Notes: a model not told the origin generated them from the sequence alone. A stretch of 64,000 nucleotides of DNA from Flagellimonas lutaonensis (GCF_000963865.1 NZ_CP011071.1:2050501-2114500); one strand, 5' to 3'; positions 1 to 11,200 are shown, numbered from the stretch's first letter. Program-made: numbers and translations.

Positions 1-13
1 TAAAAGTATAGTC

Positions 14-412
14 ATGAAAACCAGCAATGTTTTTACAGTATTGTTGACGGTCATAATGACCTCAGCAATTTATTCACAAGACCGGACAGAAGTCAGAAAC
101 GAAATAAACAAAGGCATCATCAAAAAAAAAGTTGCCATGAAAACGTATTTGATCGAACGTGAGATTCCCGAAGCGGGGAAAATGACCGCAGAGCAACTGA
201 AAGGCATCTCACAAAAATCGTTCTCCGTTTTAAAGGAAATGGGAAGCGACATCGAGTGGTTGCACAGCTATGTGGCAGATGATAAAGTATATTGCCTGTA
301 CAGAGCCGAAAACGAAGAACTGATCAGAGAACATGCTGAAAAGGGTGGTTTTCCGGTGAATTCGATACAAGTGGTATCTACCAAGATTGGGCCAGGCACA
401 GCTAAGAATTGA
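14..412 (+). CDS. Exported DUF4242 (SCO4226-type) protein
   Basis: The product is 132 residues. An N-terminal signal peptide (about residues 1-21, ending TSAIYSQ) is followed by a short basic spacer. From about residue 42 (MKTYLIEREIPEAG) runs a complete DUF4242 domain with the family's HSYV and REHAEKGGFP segments. Relatives include a small nickel-binding ferredoxin-like protein, so metal binding is possible, but no function is known for this branch. A shorter start at residue 42 would give a cytoplasmic protein. The upstream signal peptide is well formed, so I prefer the long version. The gene ends 15 bp before the next lipoprotein gene and may be cotranscribed with it. Its promoter is not visible because the window begins here. 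Confidence 0.75.
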   Translation: MKTSNVFTVLLTVIMTSAIYSQDRTEVRNEINKGIIKKKVAMKTYLIEREIPEAGKMTAEQLKGISQKSFSVLKEMGSDIEWLHSYVADDKVYCLYRAENEELIREHAEKGGFPVNSIQVVSTKIGPGTAKN

Positions 413-427
413 CTAAAAATCAGAAAA

Positions 428-2260
428 ATGAAAACACCAGTAATTTGCTTATCGTTTATGGCGGGGATGCTTTTATTGGCCTGCAGCAAAGATGATGCAG
501 GGGGCCAAGACAACCCTTTGACTGACCCTGAAAACCAAGCCCCGGTCATTACCTCCATAGCTCCCGAGCAGGGAAAATTTGGCACCGAGGTAACCATTAC
601 AGGTAAAAACTTGGGCGATACACCAAATGCCAATACGGTCACCTTTAACGGAGTGGCGGCAATAGTATCCTCGGCCAGTGAAACCCAATTGGTGGTAGAG
701 GTACCCCAAGGCGCGGGAAGCGGTCCAGTAGTGGTTGCCGTAGCGGGTAAAACGGCAAACGGCCCAGAGTTTACGTACCTACCCGATAATGCCCGTTTTG
801 TAAATGGCACTTCTGGTACGGATACTGACAACGATTGTAATAGCTTTCAGATTCCATGTGCAACGATTGGTTATGGCATTGAACAGGCAGACGAGAATGA
901 TCAAATTCTAATAGCAGCTGGCTTTTACACCGAGAGCCTGGTGCTGAACAAATCACTCATTCTTCAAGGGATGGGTGAAAACGAAACGTTTATCCAGGCG
1001 CATACCGAACCCGATATGGCAGAAGAGCGTGTTATATATATCATGCCAGGAAATGAAATTACCATAAGAGACCTTGGGATACGAAATGGAAAAAGAAACA
1101 CAGGCTTGTCAATATCATCCGATTCTGGTGGCGGTATATATAATGAGGGTTCAAAACTAAAGCTGATCAATATTACCGTGAACAATAATGTAGCATGGCG
1201 GGGCGGTGGTCTATATTCAAGTTCGAGCGGAGTGATGGAGCTTACCGATGTTGTTTTTAGCAATAATAGGGCTACAACACAGGATGCTTTTGGTATTGGA
1301 GGTGCCATTTTTAATCATGGAGCAGCTGTTTTTACAAATGTTTACATTGAGGCTAACAGGGCGGACTATGTAGCGGGAGGATTGTTTAACCTTGGTCCAG
1401 CAACACTTACCAATGTCATTTTTGACGGCAATACAACTTACTTCCGTGGTGGTGGTATGTATAACATTGACAGCCCGCCGGTTTTGACCAATGTAGTTTT
1501 TGTTGGAAATCGATCGGAAAGCACGACATCATTTTCTGGCGGAGGCGGAATGTACAGTGGAGGAAATGAATCCTTACCCGTTTTGACCAATGTTGTTTTT
1601 GAAGAAAATGCCGTGGGTGGCGGAGGCGGTGGTTTGCGAATTTTTTCGGGGAACGCGAGGATAAAAAATGTTGAATTTATAGGCAATTCAGCTGGCTTTG
1701 GCGGAGGGGGAATGCTTGTTGGATCGAGTTCGCCGATATTGACAAATGTTTTATTTTATGACAATAACAGTGGGTTGGGTGGTGCTATGCACAACTCTGG
1801 TCAAAGCACCCCTACATTAGTTAATGTGAGCTTAGGCGGAAATAGCGCCTCCATTCTTGGTGGCGGCATGTACAATGGAAGCGGTAGTGCCCCCACTATC
1901 TTTAACAGCATCTTTTGGGGGAACACCTCAAACAGTGATGACGGCAATGAAATCGCAAACAGCGATACCAGTTCAGCCCGTCTTTTTTATTGCCTCTTTA
2001 GTAAGGGTGCTGGAGACATTAGAACGGGATTGGGATTTTCCAGCACTAAGTCTCTATTTGTAGATCCCCGTTTTGTGGATATCGAGGAGGGAAATCTTCG
2101 AATTCAAGCTAGTTCAGTTGCCATTAATGCTGGAAATCCCAATACAGGTTTTGACTTCTTCGCTACTGATGAGAGCGGGACACCCATTGATTTGGATGGC
2201 AATAGCCGGGTTGTTGATGGTAGAATTGATATTGGGGCCTATGAACACCAAAATGATTAA
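428..2260 (+). CDS. Surface/periplasmic lipoprotein with IPT/TIG and parallel beta-helix domains
   Basis: This 610-residue protein begins with a lipoprotein signal whose lipobox LLAC places the acylated cysteine at residue 19. It is followed by SKDD, an acidic stretch like the export signals of Bacteroidota surface lipoproteins. Residues about 37-119 form an IPT/TIG immunoglobulin-like domain. The remainder is a right-handed beta-helix: many rungs of the type LTNVVFxxN separated by GGGM turns, as in DUF1565/polymorphic outer membrane repeat proteins. The C-terminus, with IDLDGNSRVVDGRIDIGAYE, is the ending common in such proteins. Beta-helix proteins often bind or cleave polysaccharides or act as adhesins. 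I see no catalytic signature, so no enzyme activity is claimed. It follows the DUF4242 gene by 15 bp. Confidence 0.8.
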   Translation: MKTPVICLSFMAGMLLLACSKDDAGGQDNPLTDPENQAPVITSIAPEQGKFGTEVTITGKNLGDTPNANTVTFNGVAAIVSSASETQLVVEVPQGAGSGPVVVAVAGKTANGPEFTYLPDNARFVNGTSGTDTDNDCNSFQIPCATIGYGIEQADENDQILIAAGFYTESLVLNKSLILQGMGENETFIQAHTEPDMAEERVIYIMPGNEITIRDLGIRNGKRNTGLSISSDSGGGIYNEGSKLKLINITVNNNVAWRGGGLYSSSSGVMELTDVVFSNNRATTQDAFGIGGAIFNHGAAVFTNVYIEANRADYVAGGLFNLGPATLTNVIFDGNTTYFRGGGMYNIDSPPVLTNVVFVGNRSESTTSFSGGGGMYSGGNESLPVLTNVVFEENAVGGGGGGLRIFSGNARIKNVEFIGNSAGFGGGGMLVGSSSPILTNVLFYDNNSGLGGAMHNSGQSTPTLVNVSLGGNSASILGGGMYNGSGSAPTIFNSIFWGNTSNSDDGNEIANSDTSSARLFYCLFSKGAGDIRTGLGFSSTKSLFVDPRFVDIEEGNLRIQASSVAINAGNPNTGFDFFATDESGTPIDLDGNSRVVDGRIDIGAYEHQND

Positions 2261-2277
2261 AAGCAGAGGGCAACTAA

Positions 2278-2312
2278 TTTGAACAAAGGTTTTTACCGAA
2301 TTCATACTTTTG
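2278..2312 (+). promoter_or_regulatory. Bacteroidota-type promoter for queG
   Basis: TTTG at 2278-2281 and TACTTTTG at 2305-2312 match the -33 and -7 (TAnnTTTG) elements of the Bacteroidota primary sigma factor. The spacer is 23 nt, at the long end of the accepted range. The -7 box ends 43 nt before the queG ATG. Confidence 0.5.
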
Positions 2313-2355
2313 TGATAGCGTTTCCCTATCTTAAGTAAAACTGCTCCGCATATTT

Positions 2356-3279
2356 ATGGACAAAGTTCAAAAACATACAACTTTGATAAAAACCGAAGCC
2401 AAGCGCCTCGGTTTTTTGTCATGCGGCATTTCAAAGGCTGGGTTTTTGGAGCAGGAAGCCCCTCGATTAGAAAAGTGGTTGGATGACAGTATGCACGGAG
2501 AGATGCAGTATATGGAAAACCATTTCGACAAACGCCTCGACCCCACAAAGTTGGTGCCCGGGGCCAAATCGGTGATTTCGTTTTTGCTTAATTACTTCCC
2601 GAAAGAAACACAAAAAGAAAACACCTTTAAGGTGTCAAAATACGCTTACGGCACCGATTATCACTTTGTAATCAAGCACAAACTAAAAAGCCTGTTGAAT
2701 TTCATTCGAGAAGAAATCGGCGAGGTGCACGGTCGGGCCTTTGTAGATTCCGCTCCGGTGCTCGACAAGGCCTGGGCCACCAAAAGCGGTCTGGGCTGGA
2801 TGGGCAAGCACAGCAACCTGTTGACCAAAGAAGTCGGTTCTTTTTATTTTATTGCCGAACTCATCGTTGATTTGGAATTGGAGTACGACTCAGCGGTCAC
2901 CGACCATTGCGGCACCTGTACGGCCTGTATCGATGCCTGCCCCACCGAGGCTATTGTTGAACCCTATGTGGTCGACGGCAGCAAGTGTATTTCCTACCTG
3001 ACCATTGAACTGAAAAACGAGATTCCAAGCGAGTTTCAAGGAAAGATGGAAGATTGGATCTTCGGCTGCGATGTCTGCCAAGACGTCTGCCCATGGAACC
3101 GATTTTCAAAACCCCACCGCGAGCCCTTGTTCGACCCCCATCCCGAACTGCTCTCCATGACCAAGAATGACTGGGAAGAGATTACCGAGGACGTTTTCAA
3201 ACGAATCTTCAAAAAATCAGCGGTAAAGCGAACTAAATTTGCTGGCTTGAAAAGAAATATCGACTTTCTTGGCAAGTAA
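2356..3279 (+). CDS. queG: Epoxyqueuosine reductase QueG
   Basis: QueG performs the last step of queuosine synthesis, reducing epoxyqueuosine to queuosine in the anticodon of GUN tRNAs. It is a cytoplasmic cobalamin- and [4Fe-4S]-dependent enzyme. The 307-residue product has the DUF1730 N-terminal region, the conserved [16 protein letters not shown] segment near residues 139-154, and two ferredoxin-like cluster motifs: [12 protein letters not shown] around residue 185 and [10 protein letters not shown] around residue 238. Length fits the short form of the family, without the extra C-terminal HEAT domain of longer members. The ATG at 2356 is preceded by a good promoter, and the gene stands alone. 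Confidence 0.93.
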   Translation: MDKVQKHTTLIKTEAKRLGFLSCGISKAGFLEQEAPRLEKWLDDSMHGEMQYMENHFDKRLDPTKLVPGAKSVISFLLNYFPKETQKENTFKVSKYAYGTDYHFVIKHKLKSLLNFIREEIGEVHGRAFVDSAPVLDKAWATKSGLGWMGKHSNLLTKEVGSFYFIAELIVDLELEYDSAVTDHCGTCTACIDACPTEAIVEPYVVDGSKCISYLTIELKNEIPSEFQGKMEDWIFGCDVCQDVCPWNRFSKPHREPLFDPHPELLSMTKNDWEEITEDVFKRIFKKSAVKRTKFAGLKRNIDFLGK

Positions 3280-3386
3280 TCTTCTCAAACGATTTCGTAG
3301 AGGCTTTTGGAGGTTTTTGGGTAAAATCTTTCGCATTCAATGATGAAATATGCTATCTTGAGGCAAGCTGACAAACTAACTCGAAC

Positions 3387-5069
3387 ATGGTAAAAATCAC
3401 AAAGCCCAGATTGAGCTTTTGGCAAATCTGGAACATGAATGTTGGGTTCTTCGGAATTCAATTTAGTTTTGGTCTACAGCAGACAGCGGTTAGCCCCATC
3501 TTTTCATTTTTAGGCGCCCATCACGATGAACTGCCGCTGCTCAATTTGGCAGGACCCGTTACGGGCCTGTTGATTCAACCGATAATCGGAGCCATTTCTG
3601 ATAAGACCTGGTCGCCCAAATGGGGAGGCAGAAGAAAACCCTTCTTTTTGATCGGTGCCATTTTGGCCAGTCTGTGTCTTTTTGCCTTTCCTTTTAGTCC
3701 TGAACTTTGGTTTGCCGTTGGGCTACTATGGATTTTGGATGCGGGCAATAATACCGCCATGGAACCTTATCGGGCCTTTGTGGGCGATAAACTACCCGAT
3801 GAACAATTGACCTTTGGCTACCAAATGCAGAGTCTATTTGTGGGTGCGGGCATTACCCTTGCCAACCTATCATTGTTCATGTTTCAGCATTGGTTCAGTG
3901 CGCCCACAGAAGAGGGCGGTCTTTTTGGTTCGGCCACTGAAAGTGCAAACGCAATCCCTACATGGGTATATTATTCGTTCTTTTTGGGAGCCTTGGCATC
4001 GATAGGGACCGTTATGTGGTCGGTCTGGAAAACACCTGAAATTCCACCATCACCAGAAGAACTGGCAGAGATTAAAAAACATAATGAGGGTACCCCCTCT
4101 CCCATAATTCAGATACTTAGTGTATTGTTGGTGATTTTTTCCGCACCTCTCTTATTGGGGTATCTGACCGCCGAGTTGTTTCCATCGCTCTGGAACAATA
4201 TCAATCTTTGGGTAATTGTGGTATTGGTATATGCCTTCTTTTGGCTGTTTATACTGTACCGGGTTATAAAGAAGAACAAAAGTAATCGTACCATATCAAG
4301 GCTGGGCGATACCTTGGACCCGCTCATGGAGGCAGCGGAAGCCATCGGGGCAATGCCCGGATTTTTATGGAAGTTGGCAGCGGTATACCTGTTTCAGTGG
4401 TATGCCCTCTTCGTGTATTGGCAGTTTATGCCCCCAATGTTGCGAAAAAGTTTGTTTGGCATCACCAATGAAGACAATGAACGGTTTGAGTCGATTATGA
4501 CATCTTTTAGGGAAGGAGCCGAGATCAGCTCACAAGACATGGCATTTGCCGAAAATGTACAGTCTTTGGCAGAACAGGCCCTTGGGCATGCAGGTTTGAT
4601 GAATGGCACCTATAATTTTGTGACCATGATCGTGGCGCTGGCATTGGTGCCTATGGCGGCCAAGATTGGTTCAAAGCTTGTGTACGTGGTCTGCCTTTTT
4701 TTAACGGGGATCGCCATGTTGAGCATGCCCTATATTACCGATAAATGGATGTTGTTGGCGCCCATGGTTCTCTTCGGTATTGGTTGGGCAGCCATGATGG
4801 GTATTCCGTATGCGATGGTCTCAAAAGTAATTCCAGAAGAGCGTAGGGGAGTTTATATGGGTCTCGTCAATATGATGATCGTGATACCCATGTTGATACA
4901 AACGGTCAGTTTTGGTCCCCTTATCAAAAATGTTTTGGATAACGATGCGATCAACGCCATTATTTTTGGGGGAGTTTTCTTTATTATCGCCGGGTTACTG
5001 GCCATGCGACTGAATTTACCAAAAGACAAAAAGGATACAGAACTCCATATAGAAGTTCCGGCAGAATAG
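3387..5069 (+). CDS. MFS sugar transporter, GPH/SLC45-like
   Basis: This 560-residue polytopic inner-membrane protein resembles the SLC45/sucrose-maltose branch of the major facilitator superfamily. That branch takes up disaccharides or other glycosides with protons or cations. Visible signs are the N-terminal FGIQFSFGLQQ helix, the loop after helix 2 with DKTWSPKWGGRRKPF (the MFS DxxxGRR-type motif), and DAGNNTAMEPYRAFVGD in the next loop. Late in the protein is VIPEERRGVYMGLVNM. A roughly 80-residue hydrophilic insertion lies around residues 360-410. No SusC/SusD or glycosidase gene is adjacent, so the substrate is unknown. A weak -7-like TATCTTG lies at 3354-3360. Confidence 0.8.
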   Translation: MVKITKPRLSFWQIWNMNVGFFGIQFSFGLQQTAVSPIFSFLGAHHDELPLLNLAGPVTGLLIQPIIGAISDKTWSPKWGGRRKPFFLIGAILASLCLFAFPFSPELWFAVGLLWILDAGNNTAMEPYRAFVGDKLPDEQLTFGYQMQSLFVGAGITLANLSLFMFQHWFSAPTEEGGLFGSATESANAIPTWVYYSFFLGALASIGTVMWSVWKTPEIPPSPEELAEIKKHNEGTPSPIIQILSVLLVIFSAPLLLGYLTAELFPSLWNNINLWVIVVLVYAFFWLFILYRVIKKNKSNRTISRLGDTLDPLMEAAEAIGAMPGFLWKLAAVYLFQWYALFVYWQFMPPMLRKSLFGITNEDNERFESIMTSFREGAEISSQDMAFAENVQSLAEQALGHAGLMNGTYNFVTMIVALALVPMAAKIGSKLVYVVCLFLTGIAMLSMPYITDKWMLLAPMVLFGIGWAAMMGIPYAMVSKVIPEERRGVYMGLVNMMIVIPMLIQTVSFGPLIKNVLDNDAINAIIFGGVFFIIAGLLAMRLNLPKDKKDTELHIEVPAE

Positions 5070-5128
5070 GAGAAGTTCAGGTACCACACCGGCGACTTGA
5101 AGCAGGATCGGCGTAGCTGTTTTAAAAG

Positions 5129-5136
5129 TATTTTTG
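5129..5136 (+). promoter_or_regulatory. Probable -7 element for maeB
   Basis: TATTTTTG is an exact TAnnTTTG match 34 nt upstream of the maeB ATG. No convincing TTTG element is seen at the usual 19-21 nt upstream. Confidence 0.35.
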
Positions 5137-5170
5137 TTACCCTTAACTTTACCCCAAATTCTCTTGTCAT

Positions 5171-7468
5171 ATGAACAAAGAAAAACAACGGAGAGAGGCC
5201 CTGGTATACCATGCCAAGCCCCAGCCCGGTAAGATCAAGGTAGTACCCACCAAGCCCTATGCCACGCAGCGAGACCTGGCACTGGCATACTCGCCAGGGG
5301 TGGCGCAGCCCTGTTTGGAAATTGAGAAGAACAAAGATGAGGTATACCGGTATACCGCCAAGGGCAACGTAGTGGCGGTGATATCCAATGGTACGGCAGT
5401 CTTGGGCTTGGGCAATATAGGGCCCGAAGCCTCAAAACCGGTAATGGAGGGCAAAAGCCTGCTGTTCAAGATTTTTGCTGATATCGACGGTATTGATATC
5501 GAATTGGACACGGAGGACGTAGATAAGTTTGTTGAAACGGTCAAGACCATTGCGCCTACCTTCGGTGGTATCAATTTAGAGGATATAAAAGCTCCCGAAG
5601 CCTTTGAGATAGAACGTCGTTTAAAGGAAGAACTGGATATTCCAGTAATGCACGACGATCAGCACGGTACGGCAATAATTTCTGCTGCAGCCTTGTTGAA
5701 CGCTCTTGAACTGGCAGAAAAGAAAATCGAGGAGGTCACCATTGTCATCAGTGGGGCCGGTGCAGCCGCCGTTTCATGTTCGCGATTGTACAAGGCCTTT
5801 GGCGCCAAAGGCGAGAACATGGTCATGCTCGATAGCAAAGGGGTCATTCGAAAAGACCGTGAAAATCTTTCCAAAGAAAAACTGGAATTTGCCACCGATC
5901 GAAAGATAGACACCTTGGAAGAGGCCATGAAAGGGGCCGATGTGTTCATCGGTCTTTCCATAGCCGATATCGTTACCCCAGAAATGTTGAAGTCTATGGC
6001 GAAGAACCCCATAGTCTTTGCCATGGCCAATCCAAACCCCGAGATTGAGTATGAACTGGCCTGCAAGACCCGAGACGACATTATCATGGCCACGGGAAGG
6101 TCTGACCATCCGAACCAGGTGAACAACGTGCTCGGTTTCCCCTTCATTTTTAGGGGCGCTTTAGATGTTCGGGCAACAAAGATCAATGAAGCAATGAAAA
6201 TGGCCGCGGTGCGCGCACTGGCCGACTTGGCCAAAGAACCGGTACCCGAACAAGTGAACATCACTTACGATACCACTCGCCTGACCTTTGGTAAAGAATA
6301 CATTATTCCGAAACCCTTTGATCCCCGGCTCATCACTAAAATACCGCCCGCCGTGGCAAAGGCAGCCATAGAAAGTGGCGTGGCCCGGATTCCCATTAGG
6401 GATTGGAAAAAATATGAGGAAGAACTGTACCTACGATCGGGCAACGACAACAAGATCGTGCGATCATTGCACAATCGCGCTAAGGTAGATCCAAAACATA
6501 TCGTATTTGCCGAGGCCGACGTGCTCGATGTCTTAAAGGCTGCCCAAATTGTTTATGACGAAGGTATTGCCAAACCCATTCTTTTGGGCAATAAAGAGAT
6601 TATCAAAGAACTCAAAGAAGAGCTTGATTTTGATGCCGAGGTGCCCATTATAGACCCTAGGGCCGAGGAAACCAGGGAACTAAGAAAAAAATATGCCTAC
6701 AAGTTGTGGCAGTCGCGCAGACGCAAGGGAGAAACCGAATATAGTGCAGGGGTCAATATGGGCAAGCGCAACTATTTTGGCTCCATGATGCTGCTTGAAG
6801 GGGATGCCGATGGGTTGATTTCGGGTTATTCAAGGGCATACCCCAAGGTGCTCAGACCTGTTTTTGAGGTGTTGGGGAAAGCCTCGGGGGTTACCAAGGC
6901 TTCGACCGTGAACATTATGATAACCAAACGGGGCCCTTTGTTCTTGGCCGATACTTCGGTCAATGTGGACCCGACGGCCGAAGAACTTGCAGAAATTGCG
7001 CAGATGACGGCCAACTTGGCCAAAACATTCGGTTTTGAACCCGTAGTGGCGCTCTTGTCATATGCGAATTTTGGATCCTCGAGCCACCCCCATGCCAAAA
7101 AAGTAAGGGATGCCGTAAAAATACTGCATGAAAAAAATCCTGATTTGGTAGTAGATGGTGAGATACAGACAGATTTTGCCCTAAACCAAGAACTGTGTCA
7201 GAACAATTTTCCTTTTTCAAAACTGGCCGGAAGAAAAGCGAACACGCTGATATTCCCTAATTTGGAATCGGCCAACATCACCTATAAACTGTTGAAAGGC
7301 CTACACGATGCAGAATCCATCGGGCCCATTATGCTGGGTCTCAGAAAGGCCGCCCATATTCTTCAATTGGGTGCCAGCGTTGAAGAAATGGTGAATATGG
7401 CCGCTGTTGCGGTCATCGATGCCCAAGAGCGTGAAAAGCGAAAAAAGGCCAGAATGAAAAAAGGATGA
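5171..7468 (+). CDS. maeB: NADP-dependent malic enzyme (MaeB type)
   Basis: The enzyme oxidatively decarboxylates malate to pyruvate with NADP, supplying NADPH and linking the TCA cycle to pyruvate. At 765 residues it has the MaeB architecture. The N-terminal malic domain carries YSPGVAQPC near residues 38-46 and MHDDQHGTAI near 160. The nucleotide-binding domain carries VVISGAGAAAVSC near 193-205. The C-terminal third (from about residue 430) resembles phosphotransacetylase and is usually a regulatory, non-catalytic domain that senses acetyl-CoA. The start is ATG at 5171 shortly after a -7-like box. It precedes the ruvA-sprA block, with 186 bp between, an order I recognise from other flavobacteria. 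Confidence 0.93.
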   Translation: MNKEKQRREALVYHAKPQPGKIKVVPTKPYATQRDLALAYSPGVAQPCLEIEKNKDEVYRYTAKGNVVAVISNGTAVLGLGNIGPEASKPVMEGKSLLFKIFADIDGIDIELDTEDVDKFVETVKTIAPTFGGINLEDIKAPEAFEIERRLKEELDIPVMHDDQHGTAIISAAALLNALELAEKKIEEVTIVISGAGAAAVSCSRLYKAFGAKGENMVMLDSKGVIRKDRENLSKEKLEFATDRKIDTLEEAMKGADVFIGLSIADIVTPEMLKSMAKNPIVFAMANPNPEIEYELACKTRDDIIMATGRSDHPNQVNNVLGFPFIFRGALDVRATKINEAMKMAAVRALADLAKEPVPEQVNITYDTTRLTFGKEYIIPKPFDPRLITKIPPAVAKAAIESGVARIPIRDWKKYEEELYLRSGNDNKIVRSLHNRAKVDPKHIVFAEADVLDVLKAAQIVYDEGIAKPILLGNKEIIKELKEELDFDAEVPIIDPRAEETRELRKKYAYKLWQSRRRKGETEYSAGVNMGKRNYFGSMMLLEGDADGLISGYSRAYPKVLRPVFEVLGKASGVTKASTVNIMITKRGPLFLADTSVNVDPTAEELAEIAQMTANLAKTFGFEPVVALLSYANFGSSSHPHAKKVRDAVKILHEKNPDLVVDGEIQTDFALNQELCQNNFPFSKLAGRKANTLIFPNLESANITYKLLKGLHDAESIGPIMLGLRKAAHILQLGASVEEMVNMAAVAVIDAQEREKRKKARMKKG

Positions 7469-7654
7469 TTGTCGTGATTAATATTTTTTCATTTAATAAG
7501 TAATAGGTGATTGTAAATCAGTAGTTTTTCATCTGCGACAGGCAGTCTAGACTTTACGGTTTTAACTAAATCTTTGTAGAAAATACACTGTCTAATATGC
7601 TTATCAACCCATAAACGCCTAAACTTTTAAACACCAAACACTAATCCAACAAGC

Positions 7655-8236
7655 ATGATCACCCATCTTAGAGGAAAACTAGTAGAAAAGAACCCGACCT
7701 ATGTCATCATCGAATGCAATGGGGTCGGTTATTTCTTGAACATTTCGCTCAACACCTTCTCCTGCATAAAAGATGAAGAAAATATCAAGTTATATACACA
7801 TCTTCAAATAAAAGAAGATGCCCATACACTCTTCGGTTTTGCCACTCGTACCGAGCGCGAGATCTTTCGGTTGTTGATCTCTGTATCTGGTATAGGGTCC
7901 AGCATCGCCAGAACCATGCTCTCATCCTTGAATCCCGAACAGATCAGGGACGCCATAGCCAATGAAGATGTGGCCACTATACAGGCCATTAAGGGTATCG
8001 GCGCAAAGACCGCACAGCGCGTAATCGTAGACTTAAAAGACAAGATTTTGAAAGTCTACGACATAGGAGAAGTTTCCCCTTCCTCAAACAATACAACCAA
8101 AGAAGAAGCGTTATCTGCATTAGAGGTTCTTGGTTTCGCCAGAAGGCAATCAGAAAAGATTATCGATAAGGTCTTGGCACAAGATTCCTCGCTTAGCGTT
8201 GAGAACATTATTAAACAGGCGCTGAAAAATTTATAA
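7655..8236 (+). CDS. ruvA: Holliday junction DNA helicase subunit RuvA
   Basis: RuvA binds four-way DNA junctions as a tetramer and guides the RuvB motor during branch migration in recombination repair. The 193-residue product has the full three-domain layout: an N-terminal OB fold (MITHLRGKLVEKNPTYVIIECNG at its start), two helix-hairpin-helix motifs (LISVSGIGSSIA near 78-89 and IKGIGAKTAQR near 113-123), and the C-terminal RuvB-binding domain after a flexible linker. Its stop codon lies only 5 nt before the start of sprA, so the two are almost certainly cotranscribed. Confidence 0.95.
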   Translation: MITHLRGKLVEKNPTYVIIECNGVGYFLNISLNTFSCIKDEENIKLYTHLQIKEDAHTLFGFATRTEREIFRLLISVSGIGSSIARTMLSSLNPEQIRDAIANEDVATIQAIKGIGAKTAQRVIVDLKDKILKVYDIGEVSPSSNNTTKEEALSALEVLGFARRQSEKIIDKVLAQDSSLSVENIIKQALKNL

Positions 8237-8241
8237 TCAGT

Positions 8242-11200
8242 TTGAAAAGAGGGGCAAAACGATTTCTTGGTTTATCGTTGGTTAGACATTTTTTCTTTTT
8301 TGCAATAGTATTTGGGGCGGTGCTTTCGGCAAACGCCCAAGATACGGGCGAACAGACTGTTGATTCTGTAAAAACAGGTGTTTCCCTCGGAAAAATTCTA
8401 CTCGAAAATCCAGACAGCATTGTGGCCAAATACACGTATGATCCCGGTCTGGACCGTTATGTCTATACCGAGAGCATAGGTGACTTCAATATCAGCCATC
8501 CGATTATCCTCACCCCTGAACAATATTACGAACTGGTGCGCAAAGAGCGCATGAAGTCGTATTTTAAGGATAAGATAGATGCCTTTACGGGTAAAAAGGA
8601 AGGAAGTGAGGAAGCCCGAAAGAACCTGCTGCCCAACTTTTACGTCAACAGTAACTTTTTCGAATCTGTTTTTGGGGGCAACACCATTGAGGTAATACCC
8701 CAAGGTTCGGTGGCGATGGACCTGGGCATTCTATGGCAAAAGAACGATAATCCGGCCCTTTCCCCCAGAAACCGGACCAACCTCTCTTTTGACTTTGACC
8801 AACGTATCAGTCTTAGCCTTTTGGGCAAGGTAGGCGAACGGCTTCAAGTTACCGCCAACTACGACACAGAGGCGACCTTTGATTTTCAAAATCTTGTCAA
8901 GTTGGATTATACGCCCACAGAAGACGATATTCTCAGAAAGATAGAGATCGGTAATGTGAACATGCCCCTCAACAGTTCATTGATTACCGGAGCACAAAGT
9001 CTTTTTGGGGTAAAAACGCAGTTGCAGTTCGGTAAAACGACTGTGACTGCTGTTTTTTCAGAACAACGTTCTCAGAACAACACCGTGGTGGCGCAAGGCG
9101 GTGGAACCTTGAACGAGTTTGCCCTGACCGCCTTGGACTATGATGAGGACAAACACTTTTTTCTAGCCCAGTATTTTCGAGATAACTACGACGATGCCCT
9201 AGCTAATTACCCTTTTATACAGAGCCAAGTGCAGATCACAAGGCTTGAAGTTTGGGTGACCAACCGAAACCAACAGACGTTGAACGTGCGAAATGTAGTG
9301 GCCATTCAAGATTTGGGGGAAGCGCGACTTGGTCGTAATGGCCGTGAAAAAACGAGAATTGCCGCCAATGCTCCTGCCGGGTTCTTTAATATTTCGGGTA
9401 CCGATGTGTTGCCACAGAACGGTGCCAATGATTATGATCCAAGCCTTATCGGCAACGGTGGGGCTTTGACACCTGCCATACGCGACATTGCTACCGTTGA
9501 GGCGGGTTTTAATGTGCCCGGTTATCAGGTAAACCAAGGGTTTGACTATGCCATTCTGGAAAATGCAAGAAAATTGGAAGTAGTCCGCGACTACCAATTT
9601 GATTCGCAACTGGGGTATATTTCACTGAACCAACGCCTGAGCAACGACGAAGTCTTGGGGGTTGCCTTTCAATATACCTATCAAGGGCAAGTGTATCAAG
9701 TGGGTGAGTTTGCCAATGGGGGTATCGATGCCACCACGGTATCGGGAGGTGCCACCCCCATTATCGAGAACAATACCCTTGTGCTGAAATTGCTGAAGAG
9801 CAATATCACCAACGTCGAAGACCCTATCTGGGATTTGATGATGAAGAACATTTATTCCACAGGGGCCTTTCAATTAAGCCAAGAAGATTTTAAGTTCAAT
9901 ATTCTATACTCTGACCCCACACCTCGAAACTACATTACGCCGGTGGATCCCAATGCCAGCTGGCCCCAAGGCCTTGAAGACAGAATTCTTCTGAACGTGT
10001 TCAATCTTGACCGCCTGAACATTTACAACGATGTGCAGCCAGGGGGCGATGGTTTCTTTGATTATGTGCCAGGTATTACGGTAGACCCCCAGACCGGTCG
10101 CATCATCTTTACCAAAGTGGAACCTTTCGGGGAGTATCTCTTTGATCTTCTGGGAGGGGGTGATTACAGCACACCAAATAGTTATAATGTAAACCAAGAG
10201 AAGTACGTGTTCAGAAACATGTACGAGAAAACAAAGGCCGCTTCGTTGCAAGATGCGGAGAAAAACCGTTTTCAGCTCAAGGGACGCTATAAATCCGAGG
10301 GGGCCAATGGTATTCCCATCGGGGCTTTCAATGTACCGAGGGGCTCGGTCAGGGTCACAGCAGGGGGGCGTCAGCTACAAGAGGGCATCGACTACACGGT
10401 GAATTATCAAGCGGGTACCGTGCAGCTATTGGACCCGAGTTTACAGGCTTCCAATACACCGATTAATATCTCTGTTGAAAACAATGCGGTTTTCGGGCAG
10501 CAGACGCGCCGGTTTACCGGCATCAATGTAGAACATCAATTCAATGAGAATTTTGTGTTAGGGGGTACCTTGTTGAACCTGAACGAACGTCCCTTGACCC
10601 AAAAATCCAATTTTGGAGTGGAGCCGGTCAACAACACCATTTTTGGCCTCAACGGAAATTTCAGTACCGAAGTGCCCTTTTTGACACGCTTGGCCAACAA
10701 ACTGCCCAATATAGATACCGATGTGCCTTCAAATGTATCGTTGAGGGGCGAGGTGGCCGTATTAAAACCCAATTCCCCAAAAAATGCTGATTTTCAAGGA
10801 GAAACAACTACATATCTCGATGATTTTGAGGGAGCACAGGCATTGATCGACATTCGTTCTTCGTTGGGGTGGACATTGGCCAGCCCACCGTTGGAGTTTT
10901 TCCCCGGGAACCAATTACCGGGCAGTTCGCCAGAAGACCCGAATAACTTGTTGAGCGGTTATGGCCGTGCCAAAATGGCCTGGTATACCATTGACCCAAT
11001 TTTTTATACGAACCAACGGCCAGCAGGTGTTACAGATGCCGATATTTCGTTGAACGCCACACGAAGGGTGTTTATAGATGAGGTGTTTCCACAGGTTGAT
11101 ATTGCCCAAGGGCAGACTACCGTTCAGGGTACATTGGATCTCGCCTACTATCCGAATTTAAAGGGCCCTTATAATGCCAACCCAAATTTTGTCGCTGAGT

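Noticed and set aside
268-831. 187-codon open frame on the minus strand
   Set aside because: It spans the end of one good gene and the start of another on the plus strand and encodes nothing recognisable.
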